Shown here piece after piece: positions 53,125 to 62,139 of a stretch of 64,000 bases of DNA; position 1 is the stretch's first letter, and each line of letters begins with the position of its first letter. This DNA is from Pollutiaquabacter sp046052345 (lineage in GTDB: Bacteria; Bacteroidota; Bacteroidia; AKYH767-A; 2013-40CM-41-45): assembly GCA_046052345.1 (NCBI GenBank), contig JBJOMN010000022.1:158209-222208 (forward strand). The letters are read 5' to 3'. The position numbers and the translations under genes are program-made. The notes below the pieces were generated by a model, which was not told where the DNA came from, made no database searches, and was given only the letters and a program-made list of their open reading frames with translations.

Positions 53125-56100
53125 TAGGAACGTTCCACGAAGTACATCTCGACGGAACCTTTGTTCTTCGCCTCTATCTTTCCGCGGGGTATGCACCGGA
53201 AGCGGTCGCATACCAGACGGTAAGTCGCTTCGGAAACGTTGATTTTTCCGGTTTCCCCGCTGCTCTCCATCCGGGAGGCGATGTTCACCGTGTCGCCCCA
53301 GATGTCGTAGGCGAATTTCTTTTCTCCGACGATTCCGGCAACGACCGGGCCTGTATGAAGGCCGATGCGAAGGTCGAAATACGGTCTGCCTTCCCGGAGA
53401 CGGCGTGATTTTTCGTCTTCCATGAAATCGCGGATGTCCAGAGCAGCAGCTACGGCGGCAACAGCTTGATCATCACGTTCCGCAGGGATTCCTCCTGCGC
53501 ACATATAACTGTCTCCGATCGTCTTGATCTTCTCCAGTCCGTGTTTCGATACGATCCTGTCAAAGGCCGTATAGCAGTGGTGTATCTCCTCCACCATCTC
53601 AGCCGGAGTCATGTTCTCACATGCTTGGGTGAAATTCCTGAAGTCGGTAAACAGAACAGTCACACTGTCATATTTCCGTGGACTCGCCCTTCCGGTGGAC
53701 TTCAGCTCCTCGGCGGTTTCGGCGGGCAGTATGTTCAGCAACAGGTCATCGCTTTTCTTCTTCTCCTTTTCCACATTCTCCTTCTCCTGTACGACCTCTG
53801 CCGTCCGTTCCCGTACTTTCTGTTCAAGCTCCTTGTTTGCCGCCAGTAATCTTCGGGTGCGCCAGCGATTATACTCCACGACGGTTCCCGCCATCAACAG
53901 TACATAGATGCAGTACATGTACCATGTCCTGTACCACGGAGGAAATACGGTGAAGGAATAGGATGTAACAGGCCCCCACTCGCCGAAATCGAAACGGCTG
54001 CAAACCTGGAAATCATACTCCCCCTCCGGCAGATTGCCGAAAGTGGCCGAGGTCTTATGCGACGGTTCTGTCCAGTCCGGTGAAAAACCTTCGAGCCGGT
54101 ACCTGTACTCGGTCAGTTCCGGAAGTCCGGGCTCATTGGTTCCGAAAGAAATGTTGACCGTATTCAGGCGATAGTGCAGTGATAACTTGCGAGGAACAGG
54201 ATAGTGTCGGTCAATCGATTCGAAGGATACGCCGCGGTAGGTATCAGCTCGCTCTTTTCTTTTGGCTTCTTCGAGACGGTGTCCGAAAACGAGCACCTCT
54301 TCGTTATGGACCTCGGGGAGGTTCTCTGCGGGAAGAAGCGAATGCCATGCTACAGGCTCATCGTTCAAAATGATGCTTTTCAAATGAACGGTTCCGGGAT
54401 GGCGGTCTTTGTTTCGGTTCTCGCGGATACAAACAGCGCCGTATCGCTCGTCCCCGGTGCCGACCCAAACCGTTCCTGCCCTGTCGATGAGAAGCGCGTT
54501 CTGACCCGAAGTGATGTCACTGAAAAGGAAGCCGGTCCGCACTTTCGGACTGAGCCGCAACCGCAACAGCTTCTCATTGGACAGGTTGGTGTCGGAAGCA
54601 AGCTCCGAGGAGGTCTCATCAGCAAAAAGCAATTTCGCCACCCCCTTGTTGGTGCCGATCCACAGATGACCGTCCGGATCTTTTGCAAGGCCGTAAACCG
54701 TATTGTCGGCTAAGCCGTTCACCGTGCTGAAAACGGCAATCGATTTTCCGTCATAGCGGGCGAGTCCGCCGCCTTCCGTACCGAACCATATGTTTCCGTG
54801 GTTATCCTCCAACAAAGTGATCACGATTCCGTTATCCAGTCCGCAGGAGGTATCAAAGGTTGTAACCGTATTTCCGTCGAACCGGAATATCCCCCTGCCG
54901 ACGGTTCCGAACCACATCGCACCGTTACGGTCTTCCATGGCACATAACACGATGTCGGAGGGTAGTCCTTGTTCAAGAGAATATCTTTCCAGGACTCCAT
55001 CACGCAGTCGGTTGACTCCGCCGCCGGTCGTAGCGAACCAGACATCGCCGTTGCGGGTCGGGCAGATAAAACGGACCATGTCATTGGAAAGACCTTGGCG
55101 CGTCGTATAGGTCGTAAATGTCTTTCCGTCGAACTTCGTCACTCCGTTTCTTACACTGCCGAACCACATGTTACCCGCTTTGTCTTCGGCCATTGACCAC
55201 AACTGGTCGGAGGCAAGTCCGTCCCGTGAGGTATACTGGCGGAGTATGCCTTTATCCATGACGAAAACACCGCTCCCCGTAGTCCCCAGCCAAAGTCGGC
55301 CCTGACGGTCTTCGCACAGCGTGTACACATTGTTACCGGAAAGGTGACGAAGTTTATCCACCAGGCCGAATTCGTTACCGTCATATCGGAAGATGCCGTT
55401 CCCCTCTGTCGTTATCCACAGGCTTCCGCGATGGTCGGTGATGAGCGAGGTGATGTCCGCCTTCGGCCAACCCTGATTTTCACCGAGGCGATCATGAGCC
55501 CCTCCGTTCAAAGCGGTCAGGCCTTTGTCAGTACCGATCCATAATTTACCGGAACTTGTTTTATGCATCGCTTTCACGGAGTGTCCGTTTGAAAAAAGGG
55601 AGGGGGCATAGCGAAGTAGCTTTTCATGGTAGAAAAGATACACTCCGGAATTCCCGGTCCCGATCCACAGCGAGTCCCCGTCGGAAAGTAGCCGCAGTGT
55701 CTCATTCTCGGGCAATCCCTCCGCTGCTCCCCAATTAACATAGTGGTCGTTGTGGTAACGGAACAATCCTTTTTCCGTACTAAGCCACACTGATCCGTCT
55801 GTGGTAGCCGTGATGGAAAAGACGCTTTTCGCATCGAATCCGGAATTGTTACCCGGACCTCTTACCCGGCCGCCTTCGATAATACAGGCGCCGCTCTCGA
55901 CAGTTCCTGCCCAGATACGTCCCTTTGAATCCGTACACAGGGAGTAGATACCGTTGCTCGGAAGCCCGTCTTTGGTGGTCATTGTACGGAAGCGGCGACC
56001 GTCGAAAATGCAGATGCCTCCTCCGTACGTGGCAAACCATATATCGCCTTCAGGAGTCTGCAGCATCTGCCAGATGCCATTATTGCTGAGTCCGTTGGCC

Positions 56101-56474
56101 GTGGTGAACTGCTGAAAGGACTGGCCATCATATCTGACGGCACCGGATCCGTTGCTACCCAGCCACAGGTTTCCGTCCCGGTCTGTCAGTGAACATGTAA
56201 ATGCGTTTACGGGAAGACCGTTGTCGGTATTGAAGTTGTCGAATATCCGCGTCAGGGTAACCGTATCCTTGTTTGGTGATACGTTCGATGAGGCCTGAAC
56301 CGTTCTTGGAGCCGGCATCGTGTCCGGCAGGACCCTCACAGGGGGGCTTACGGCTGACACAGCCGCTTGGCGGGCAATGACGGAAGACGGTGGGGGTGCG
56401 GAGTCGCGGGCGACGGGACCGCAGGATGCCATGGTCAACATGGCCACTGAAAGATAATTCCTAAGGAATCGCAA
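53124..56474 (-). CDS. two-component-type propeller sensor fused to a class III adenylate cyclase
   Basis: 1116 residues. A lipoprotein-like signal (MRFLRNYLSVAMLTMASC) precedes about 14 Reg_prop repeats (about 65-690, 'GxVWFGTxGxGVxRFDGxxF') forming two seven-bladed propellers, a Y_Y_Y domain (about 750-845; YRYRLEGFSPDWTEPS), a membrane segment (850-868) and a coiled coil. The cytoplasmic cyclase domain (935-1116) keeps both metal Asp (VLFTDF, D944; TIGDSYM, D988), the adenine-selecting Lys and Asp (K984; AYDIWG, D1057) and the transition-state N1064 and R1068, so it should make cAMP. The sensor output is thus an adenylate cyclase instead of the usual kinase or AraC regulator. Confidence 0.92.
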   Translation of the reverse strand: MRFLRNYLSVAMLTMASCGPVARDSAPPPSSVIARQAAVSAVSPPVRVLPDTMPAPRTVQASSNVSPNKDTVTLTRIFDNFNTDNGLPVNAFTCSLTDRDGNLWLGSNGSGAVRYDGQSFQQFTTANGLSNNGIWQMLQTPEGDIWFATYGGGICIFDGRRFRTMTTKDGLPSNGIYSLCTDSKGRIWAGTVESGACIIEGGRVRGPGNNSGFDAKSVFSITATTDGSVWLSTEKGLFRYHNDHYVNWGAAEGLPENETLRLLSDGDSLWIGTGNSGVYLFYHEKLLRYAPSLFSNGHSVKAMHKTSSGKLWIGTDKGLTALNGGAHDRLGENQGWPKADITSLITDHRGSLWITTEGNGIFRYDGNEFGLVDKLRHLSGNNVYTLCEDRQGRLWLGTTGSGVFVMDKGILRQYTSRDGLASDQLWSMAEDKAGNMWFGSVRNGVTKFDGKTFTTYTTRQGLSNDMVRFICPTRNGDVWFATTGGGVNRLRDGVLERYSLEQGLPSDIVLCAMEDRNGAMWFGTVGRGIFRFDGNTVTTFDTSCGLDNGIVITLLEDNHGNIWFGTEGGGLARYDGKSIAVFSTVNGLADNTVYGLAKDPDGHLWIGTNKGVAKLLFADETSSELASDTNLSNEKLLRLRLSPKVRTGFLFSDITSGQNALLIDRAGTVWVGTGDERYGAVCIRENRNKDRHPGTVHLKSIILNDEPVAWHSLLPAENLPEVHNEEVLVFGHRLEEAKRKERADTYRGVSFESIDRHYPVPRKLSLHYRLNTVNISFGTNEPGLPELTEYRYRLEGFSPDWTEPSHKTSATFGNLPEGEYDFQVCSRFDFGEWGPVTSYSFTVFPPWYRTWYMYCIYVLLMAGTVVEYNRWRTRRLLAANKELEQKVRERTAEVVQEKENVEKEKKKSDDLLLNILPAETAEELKSTGRASPRKYDSVTVLFTDFRNFTQACENMTPAEMVEEIHHCYTAFDRIVSKHGLEKIKTIGDSYMCAGGIPAERDDQAVAAVAAALDIRDFMEDEKSRRLREGRPYFDLRIGLHTGPVVAGIVGEKKFAYDIWGDTVNIASRMESSGETGKINVSEATYRLVCDRFRCIPRGKIEAKNKGSVEMYFVERS

Positions 56475-56653
56475 TGGGATGGTGTCGAAGGCGCCTCCAC
56501 GAAAGATACAGCGAGGATCGCAAGGAACTACGTAGTGGAAAAGATGATATTGTCACGTTTTTCACCGGGCGGCGCAACGTCCAAACCCGGAGATATGATT
56601 TTGGTCAGTGCGCGGACTTCCCACCGATGATATTTTGGGACCAAAACCTTGCT

Positions 56654-57244
56654 ATGAGAAACTTATCGTTGATTCGCTTTTTCGTCGTATCTCTTTTTTT
56701 GATGAACTCCGTCATCGCATCCGCGCAGCTCCGTTACGGAGTCATGGCGGGAGTGAACGTTTCCACGGTTTACGGGGATGGTTCGAACGACAATGCCGAC
56801 CGCATCGGAATACATGCAGGACTTACCGGAGAGTGGAGTATTAACGAAAAGTTCGGGGTATCTCCTTCCGTTCTTTACTCCATGAAAGGTGCGACAGATG
56901 CACACGATGATCAAATCGGTTTGACATTGAACTATTTGGAGGTCCCGTTGATTGTGACTTATGAAGTATTTAAGGGTTTCCGGGCAGGCGCAGGGGCTTA
57001 TGCTGCTTTCCTGCTGAAGTCGGAAGCGAAGGACCATTATCTGAAAATGGACCTCATCGATTCCTTCAGGGCTTATGACAGCGGTGTGGCCTTCCGTCTG
57101 GAGTACCGTTTTTCAAAGAGCTTCGGAGTTTATGGAACCTATTCCCACGGCCTGGTGAACATCAATGACGACGGGGCTTTCAACGGAACAGAGAATTTCA
57201 ACGCTTCCGGATCCATAGGCGGCTATTATACTATCGGAAAGTAA
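56654..57244 (+). CDS. outer membrane beta-barrel protein (PorT-like)
   Basis: 196 residues from the ATG at 56654, giving the signal peptide MRNLSLIRFFVVSLFLMNSVIASAQ; the in-frame start at 56474 adds 60 non-signal residues. The mature protein has eight or so amphipathic strands (LRYGVMAGVNVSTVYG, FGVSPSVLYSMKGA, LTLNYLEVPLIVTYEV) and a final aromatic strand, as in the OMP_b-brl_2/PorT-like barrels. It is divergent from the cyclase gene. An inverted repeat TTTTGG-GA-CCAAAA (56633-56646) sits directly before the start. Confidence 0.85.
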   Translation: MRNLSLIRFFVVSLFLMNSVIASAQLRYGVMAGVNVSTVYGDGSNDNADRIGIHAGLTGEWSINEKFGVSPSVLYSMKGATDAHDDQIGLTLNYLEVPLIVTYEVFKGFRAGAGAYAAFLLKSEAKDHYLKMDLIDSFRAYDSGVAFRLEYRFSKSFGVYGTYSHGLVNINDDGAFNGTENFNASGSIGGYYTIGK

Positions 57245-57261
57245 ACGTCCGCCTGATCGTA

Positions 57262-57573
57262 TCAGCGGCGAGCCTCGATATATGATTGCACAAAGCCCCT
57301 CTCCTGTTCCGTCATCTTCGTCTTAGGGAACATCTTAGGAAGGATGTGGCTCCATTGCTCCATCGACCGGCGCGGCGGCGCCACCAATGCATGGCAACCG
57401 CCGCAGTGCTGTTGATACAGTGTATAGCCTTTTTGCAGAGAGGCCATATCGGTGGTTTTTCCGTTGGCAGCGGCGTGTTGAACATCAGCCTCTACAGGCT
57501 GGAACAACTGACTGCTCGTGCTGCAGGCGGCGAACAGGAGGGAAATCAAAACAAGTTTTCGGGAAAGGCGCAT
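57262..57573 (-). CDS. monoheme cytochrome c lipoprotein (103 aa)
   Basis: Lipoprotein-type signal MRLSRKLVLISLLFAAC with C17. One heme site, QQHCGGCHALVAPP (about 55-68), and a distant Met in LPKMFPKTKMTEQE as possible axial ligand. The C-terminus EQERGFVQSYIEARR resembles small c-type cytochromes of electron-transfer chains. It lies 94 bases after the beta-barrel-like protein gene at 57668-58471 on the same strand and may share its promoter and iron-type operator. Confidence 0.85.
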   Translation of the reverse strand: MRLSRKLVLISLLFAACSTSSQLFQPVEADVQHAAANGKTTDMASLQKGYTLYQQHCGGCHALVAPPRRSMEQWSHILPKMFPKTKMTEQERGFVQSYIEARR

Positions 57574-57667
57574 ATGATTTCGTTGATGCTATGAAAATAC
57601 ATCATTTACACGGAGTCAGCGACTATGAAGAATCGGGAAATATCCACTGATGGATCCGGATAAGAGG

Positions 57668-58471
57668 TTAAAGGGTAAAAGACACGATGACTCTTGCATC
57701 CACACGGTCATAATGCACGTCATCGATGCGTTTCGGTGATTCCGGACTGATACGGGCGTTAAAGAGCTGAGGCTGTACGTTGATGTTTATCCACCAGTTG
57801 GTTCCGCGGGCGTGAAACGTGGGGCCGAGGTACCAGACTGAATTATTCCATTCCCGTTCTTCCAGGTCATTGTAGTTGGACGCCTCGAAGCCGATGCCAT
57901 AGGAGCTTCCGATGAATCGAAGGTAGGCCAGTGTCAACGATACGGGAGTTTCGATTTCGTGTTCCATCTCTCGACGCTCCACATCGTACTCAGATTCGTA
58001 TTCGATTTCGCTGATGATGTTCATGGCGAAAAGATTACGCCCCGCTTGTTTGTCAAGAATGAATTTTGTTTCGAATTCCAGTTCATTCCCCTCTACGCCG
58101 AGTTCTCCGTAAAGAGCCGTACCGAATGCGTGAATGGATGGGTCGGTGAGCTTCACCTTCCACTCGTTGGAAAAACCCGTGAAGGAGCGCGTCTCCAACA
58201 GGCTGTCCCCGATCAGTTCCGTACGCGAATGCACGTTCAGGTAGAAAGCTGTCTGGACATTTCTGCCCAGACCCATTTCAAACTCCACCCGGTGATCAAG
58301 CTGCCGATGGAATTGACTGCGTCCCGTGCGCAGTGTATTCCAAAACTCCAGCTCAAGGACTCCTTTCGGGAGGATATTCGACTGGTACGTGCGGGTGAAG
58401 ATGCGGTCCTGGGCGCTGATTGAAGAACAAAAAAGAAGGACGGAGAGGCCGAGAAGGTGGATTTGCTTCAT
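57668..58471 (-). CDS. putative outer membrane beta-barrel protein (DUF6662-like)
   Basis: 267 residues; the ATG at 58471 gives the signal peptide MKQIHLLGLSVLLFCSSISAQ, better than the upstream ATG at 58495. The rest is a run of amphipathic strands (LELEFWNTLRTGRSQFHRQLDHRVEFEMGLGRN and further 'R-E-x-E' alternations), with the final strand VDARVIVSFTL. This looks like a barrel or membrane-bound transport-type protein. The family name DUF6662 is my best guess and could be wrong. An exact palindrome of Fur/Irr type is 36 bases upstream of the start, so metal regulation is likely. Confidence 0.7.
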   Translation of the reverse strand: MKQIHLLGLSVLLFCSSISAQDRIFTRTYQSNILPKGVLELEFWNTLRTGRSQFHRQLDHRVEFEMGLGRNVQTAFYLNVHSRTELIGDSLLETRSFTGFSNEWKVKLTDPSIHAFGTALYGELGVEGNELEFETKFILDKQAGRNLFAMNIISEIEYESEYDVERREMEHEIETPVSLTLAYLRFIGSSYGIGFEASNYNDLEEREWNNSVWYLGPTFHARGTNWWININVQPQLFNARISPESPKRIDDVHYDRVDARVIVSFTL

Positions 58472-58506
58472 GTTTATCGTAAAACCGGAAGGCAAAGGAA
58501 AGGATT

Positions 58507-58529
58507 TTATTTAGAATCATTCTAAATAA
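58507..58529 (-). promoter_or_regulatory. Fur/Irr-like palindromic operator
   Basis: Perfect inverted repeat: 11-base arms TTATTTAGAAT and ATTCTAAATAA around a single C. The core TTTAGAA-nnn-TTCTAAA is the iron control element described for Irr, a Fur-family regulator, and resembles Fur/PerR boxes. It lies 36-58 bases upstream of the ATG at 58471. The regulator binding here is inference. Confidence 0.6.
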
Positions 58530-58671
58530 TGTTTAATGATACACAATGTGTTGATTACTATTTATTTACGTCTAGCCGGAACAGCTGACGTAAATCACAA
58601 CGAATCCTGCAGACGTCATGGCAGCGCTTGAACCAGCGAGGTAGTTTGCACGGATAATCCGGCTACAGACC

Positions 58672-60366
58672 ATGAAAAATCCCTTCCTAAAAAACCTCTT
58701 GGCTCAGTTCTTTCTGCTGGCCTTCTTCGCTCCTGCAGTGATCGCGTCTCCGGATACGGAGAAGGTGACGCAACTGGTGAACGAAGCAGGCGCCTTGATC
58801 ACACAAAAAGGCGAAGCGGCATTCGCCGGGTTCCGTGCACCAAACAGCCGGTGGCGTTCCGGCGAAGTCTACGTTTTCGTCATCGACTCGACCGGAAACA
58901 TGCTTGTGCATGCGGATCCTTCGATGGAAGGAAAGAACCAGCTGGGGCTTACCGACATCAACGGTCGACCGGTGATACGCGGGATCCTTTCCGCAGCATT
59001 GGACAACCGTGCAAGCGGCGGTTGGTATCATTATCAATGGCCGGTTCCGGGCGGTCTGTTGCCGCGCTGGAAAAGCACCTATGCAAAGGCTTTTCGCGCA
59101 CCGGACGGAAAGACCTATATCGCAGGTTCAGGAAATTACGACGACCGCATGGAGCGCGTTTTCGTCGCCGACATGGTGGACCGCGCGGTCAACCTGATTG
59201 AAGAAAAAGGAGAGGCCGGATTTCCGGAACTGCACGACACGAAGGGGCCTTTCATTGCCAAGGACGCTTACGTATTCGTCATCGATACGGACGGCGTGGA
59301 GCTGGTGAATCCGGGATTTCCCTCTTTGGAAGGAAGAAACGTCATGGAAGTAAAGGACACCAAGGGAAAACCGCTGGTCAGGGAGATGTTCAATATCGTG
59401 AGGGCCGGCGATTCAGGTTGGGTGGAATACCTGTGGCCCAAACCGGGAGAAAGCATTTCTACGCTGAAGTCCACGTACGTCAGGAAAGCTCACCATGGAG
59501 ACAAAATGTTCATCGTCGGATGCGGCGTCTATCTGGCAGATGCGGAAAAAACGAAAACAGGTAAAGAAGCTCCTTCCCCCGAATCGTTGATCCGTCTGGT
59601 CAACGAGGCATCGGCTGTTTTTGAAAAAAGAGGAGCGGATGCGTTCCCGGAATTCCGCAAGAAAGATTCAAAGTGGTTTCATGGGGACACCTATTTCTTC
59701 GTATGGACCATGGACGGTAAACGGCTCTTTCATGCGGCGAATCCGGAAGGTGAAGGAAAATATGTCGCGGACAGCAAAGATGTGCTGGGAAGGCCGTGGG
59801 GGCGCATGTTCCTTGAAACCGCATCAGGCGCCTCCGGTGAGGGATGGGTCCATTATCTGTATCCCGAGCCCGGTGACCTCTTCCCGACATGGAAGTCCAG
59901 CTTCATCAAAAGAGTCCGCTTCCCGGACGGAATCGATTACATCATCGGATGCGGCATTTATAATATGTCTTTAGGAAGAGCCTTTATAGAAGACGTGGTA
60001 GACAGGGCTGCGGGCGCACTCGAGAAGGACGGACGCGACGCTTTTGCGCTGCTTCGTGACAAGACGGGGCCTTTTCTCTTCATAGAGACCTATGTATTCG
60101 TGGATTCCCCCGACGGCACCGAACTTGTGAATCCGGTACAGCCTTCCCTGGAAGGAAAAAACCTGATGGACCATCTGGATGCAAAGGGCAAGCCGCTCGT
60201 GAAAGAATACATCGGCGAGGCATTGTCGCACGGGAAAGCGTGGGTGGATTATGAATGGTACCGTCCGGGCACGAACGAACCGGCTTCAAAGCACACGTAT
60301 GTACGCAAAGTCGTTCACGGGTCGGAGATATTCATCGTTGGCGCGGGCTACTATGATCCGGAGTGA
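58672..60366 (+). CDS. periplasmic protein of four tandem Cache domains
   Basis: 564 residues. Signal peptide (MKNPFLKNLLAQFFLLAFFAPAVIAS), then four Cache domains of about 125 residues: 29-156, 165-288, 303-431 and 438-562. Domains 1 and 3 share 'F.......W..G..Y.FV....G..L.HA.P..EGK' and end in 'P.WKS.Y.K....PDGK.YI.G.G.Y'; domains 2 and 4 share 'TKGPF....AYVFVIDTDGVELVNP' and 'PSLEGRNVMEV.D.KGKPLV'. So an A-B-A-B duplication is visible. No membrane helix or output domain follows. Cache domains bind small ligands; here a free binding protein is likely. Terminator downstream. Confidence 0.9.
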   Translation: MKNPFLKNLLAQFFLLAFFAPAVIASPDTEKVTQLVNEAGALITQKGEAAFAGFRAPNSRWRSGEVYVFVIDSTGNMLVHADPSMEGKNQLGLTDINGRPVIRGILSAALDNRASGGWYHYQWPVPGGLLPRWKSTYAKAFRAPDGKTYIAGSGNYDDRMERVFVADMVDRAVNLIEEKGEAGFPELHDTKGPFIAKDAYVFVIDTDGVELVNPGFPSLEGRNVMEVKDTKGKPLVREMFNIVRAGDSGWVEYLWPKPGESISTLKSTYVRKAHHGDKMFIVGCGVYLADAEKTKTGKEAPSPESLIRLVNEASAVFEKRGADAFPEFRKKDSKWFHGDTYFFVWTMDGKRLFHAANPEGEGKYVADSKDVLGRPWGRMFLETASGASGEGWVHYLYPEPGDLFPTWKSSFIKRVRFPDGIDYIIGCGIYNMSLGRAFIEDVVDRAAGALEKDGRDAFALLRDKTGPFLFIETYVFVDSPDGTELVNPVQPSLEGKNLMDHLDAKGKPLVKEYIGEALSHGKAWVDYEWYRPGTNEPASKHTYVRKVVHGSEIFIVGAGYYDPE

Positions 60367-60396
60367 CCGGTAGATTCCTACGGACCATCTCAAAAG

Positions 60397-60427
60397 AAAA
60401 GGCGAAGCAATCAAGCTTCGCCTTTTT
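60397..60427. terminator. bidirectional terminator between the Cache gene and the sulfide dehydrogenase-like operon
   Basis: AAAAGGCGAAGC (60397-60408) pairs with GCTTCGCCTTTT (60415-60426) around a six-base loop with T-runs suited to either strand. It lies between convergent stop codons. Confidence 0.9.
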
Positions 60428-60448
60428 GCTATTCCGCTAATGGAATTA

Positions 60449-61753
60449 TCACATGAACGTATCTGCCATGAGGTTGTTGAACCACTTCAGCATATCCTCG
60501 TAGTTGTGTGAGTTGGCTCCGTTCGATTCGGTGACTCCCGCCCCGGTGGGCAACATGGTTCCTGTGGCAGGGTCGTAACGGAAGACGACCGACAGCCAGG
60601 ATGCGGTCGTATTGGTTATCGGTGTGAAGCAGGAGGAGTTGGTGATAGGCGAGGGATTGACACTCGCTCCGCTGAATAACTGGATGATGGCATCGGCACA
60701 AACCTTCGCTTCGGCATTGGCGATGTGTCCCGCCTTGGGCTGTGTGGTGGAAGATGCATCGCCGATGATATGAATGAAGGGAACTGCCGTTGATTCGTAC
60801 GTGAGCATGTTGACTCCGGCCCACTTGTTATTGCCGGCGTTTGCCAGTCCCAATCCGGAGTTGAGGATCAGGTTGCCGGCCTTGTGCACAGGAATCGCAT
60901 TGATCACTTTGCCGGTGAAATTCCCCTGCGTGGTCTGTACCGTCATTGTGTCCGCATTTATTCCGGTGACGGCGGCGTTCGGAACATAGGTGATCCGTCC
61001 CGCATGTGTCACATTGAAGGCGTTCGTGAAATTAGTGGGCTCCGCCTGGATGGATGGATTCGCGTCCAGAACTATCACCTGGCCTCCGCCTTTGACGCGA
61101 CGAAGGTAGTCTGCAACAACACAGGCTCGCTCATAAGGTCCCGGGGGACAACGATACGGTTTCGGCGGTATTGTCAGGATGAACTTGTCCGTACGGGTCA
61201 TGTTGCTGATCTGGTTCTTCAGCGATGTCGTCTGTGTTCCCGCCTTCCAAGCGTGTACGATCTTCGCCTGGTTGGTTGCCGTACCTGTAAGGTTGGGCAA
61301 CAACTCGAAATCTATGCCGGGAGCCAGCACAAGACGGTCGTAGGGCAAAGTGGTTCCGTTCGAAAGACGAACGGTCTTTCCGACAGGATCGATGCTCGTG
61401 ACGGAGTAATTCTTCAACTTGACTCCGTATTTGCTTACCAGCGTACTGTAGCTGAACGTGATCTGGCTGAGTGTCCGCTCACCGGTCAGCACCATGTTGC
61501 TGAATATGTTCGATATGTAACTGGCGTTAGGTTCAACCAGAGTTACATCCATGCCGGTTCCTCCCCACAAGCGGAGGAATTTAGCGCATGTGACTCCGGC
61601 CATTCCCCCGCCTACGACTACCACGCGACCGGTAGCGGAAGTTCCGGGAACAGGATTCAAACCGGAGTTGAACGCCTTGATGGCTGACGGCCTGACCATG
61701 GACAACCCGATGCTGGCCGCGCCGAGTTTCCAGAGGAATTCTTTACGTTTCAT
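60449..61753 (-). CDS. flavocytochrome c sulfide dehydrogenase-like flavoprotein (FccB type)
   Basis: 434 residues with an N-terminal signal (MKRKEFLWKLGAASIGLSMV), then an FAD fold (RVVVVGGGMAGVTCAKFL, 43-60). The FCSD block IPPKPYRCPPGPYERACVVA (195-214) carries C202, and the partner redox Cys is C352 in EAKVCADAI, as in the sulfide-oxidising disulfide of FCSD. The Cys that covalently holds FAD in Chromatium FccB is replaced here (EPNASYISNIFSN, N82), so FAD is likely non-covalent. The gene follows a monoheme cytochrome gene on the same strand, as in the fccAB pair. Sulfide or another thiol substrate is likely; the natural donor is unproven. Confidence 0.88.
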   Translation of the reverse strand: MKRKEFLWKLGAASIGLSMVRPSAIKAFNSGLNPVPGTSATGRVVVVGGGMAGVTCAKFLRLWGGTGMDVTLVEPNASYISNIFSNMVLTGERTLSQITFSYSTLVSKYGVKLKNYSVTSIDPVGKTVRLSNGTTLPYDRLVLAPGIDFELLPNLTGTATNQAKIVHAWKAGTQTTSLKNQISNMTRTDKFILTIPPKPYRCPPGPYERACVVADYLRRVKGGGQVIVLDANPSIQAEPTNFTNAFNVTHAGRITYVPNAAVTGINADTMTVQTTQGNFTGKVINAIPVHKAGNLILNSGLGLANAGNNKWAGVNMLTYESTAVPFIHIIGDASSTTQPKAGHIANAEAKVCADAIIQLFSGASVNPSPITNSSCFTPITNTTASWLSVVFRYDPATGTMLPTGAGVTESNGANSHNYEDMLKWFNNLMADTFM

Positions 61754-61776
61754 GTTTTTATGGGTAGGGATGGTTC

Positions 61777-62139
61777 TTACTGTCTGGAAAAATAGTCTGC
61801 GATCAGAGCGATCTCCGTGGCCGTGTAAGCCTGGGCGTGCACGTTCATGATGTCGCCGTTGGAGGGACTCGCAGCATACTGATTCAACTTATTAGTGATT
61901 TCGGAAACACTCATGGTGGCGATTTTCAGTTCCCCGGCATAGCCGTTGGTACCGTGACATTGGAAACAGTTGGCTGCAAGTGTGCGGCCGGGAAGGTTCA
62001 TGTTGACGAACTGCGGCCCGATAAGCGGCGAGGCAGGCGTGCTCGACGTCGGCTCGAAGTCTTTTTCGCAGGAATTAAACATGGCGGCCACGGAGACAAA
62101 CGCAATCGCGACCAAGGTCTTTGTGGTTCTGAATCTCAT
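61777..62139 (-). CDS. monoheme cytochrome c subunit (FccA-like lipoprotein)
   Basis: 120 residues. N-terminal signal (MRFRTTKTLVAIAFVSVAAMFNSC) with a weak lipobox ending at C24 and acidic residues after it. One heme site ANCFQCHGTNGYAGE (C58, C61, H62), then MSVSEITNKLNQYAAS and the final TATEIALIADYFSRQ helix as in class I cytochromes c. It lies 23 bases before the FccB-like gene, so the two probably form a heterodimer that passes electrons from sulfide-type oxidation to the respiratory chain. Confidence 0.87.
   Translation of the reverse strand: MRFRTTKTLVAIAFVSVAAMFNSCEKDFEPTSSTPASPLIGPQFVNMNLPGRTLAANCFQCHGTNGYAGELKIATMSVSEITNKLNQYAASPSNGDIMNVHAQAYTATEIALIADYFSRQ

Noticed and set aside
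60884..61687. 267-codon open frame antisense to the FccB-like gene
   Set aside because: The opposite strand has a complete flavoprotein with catalytic cysteines.
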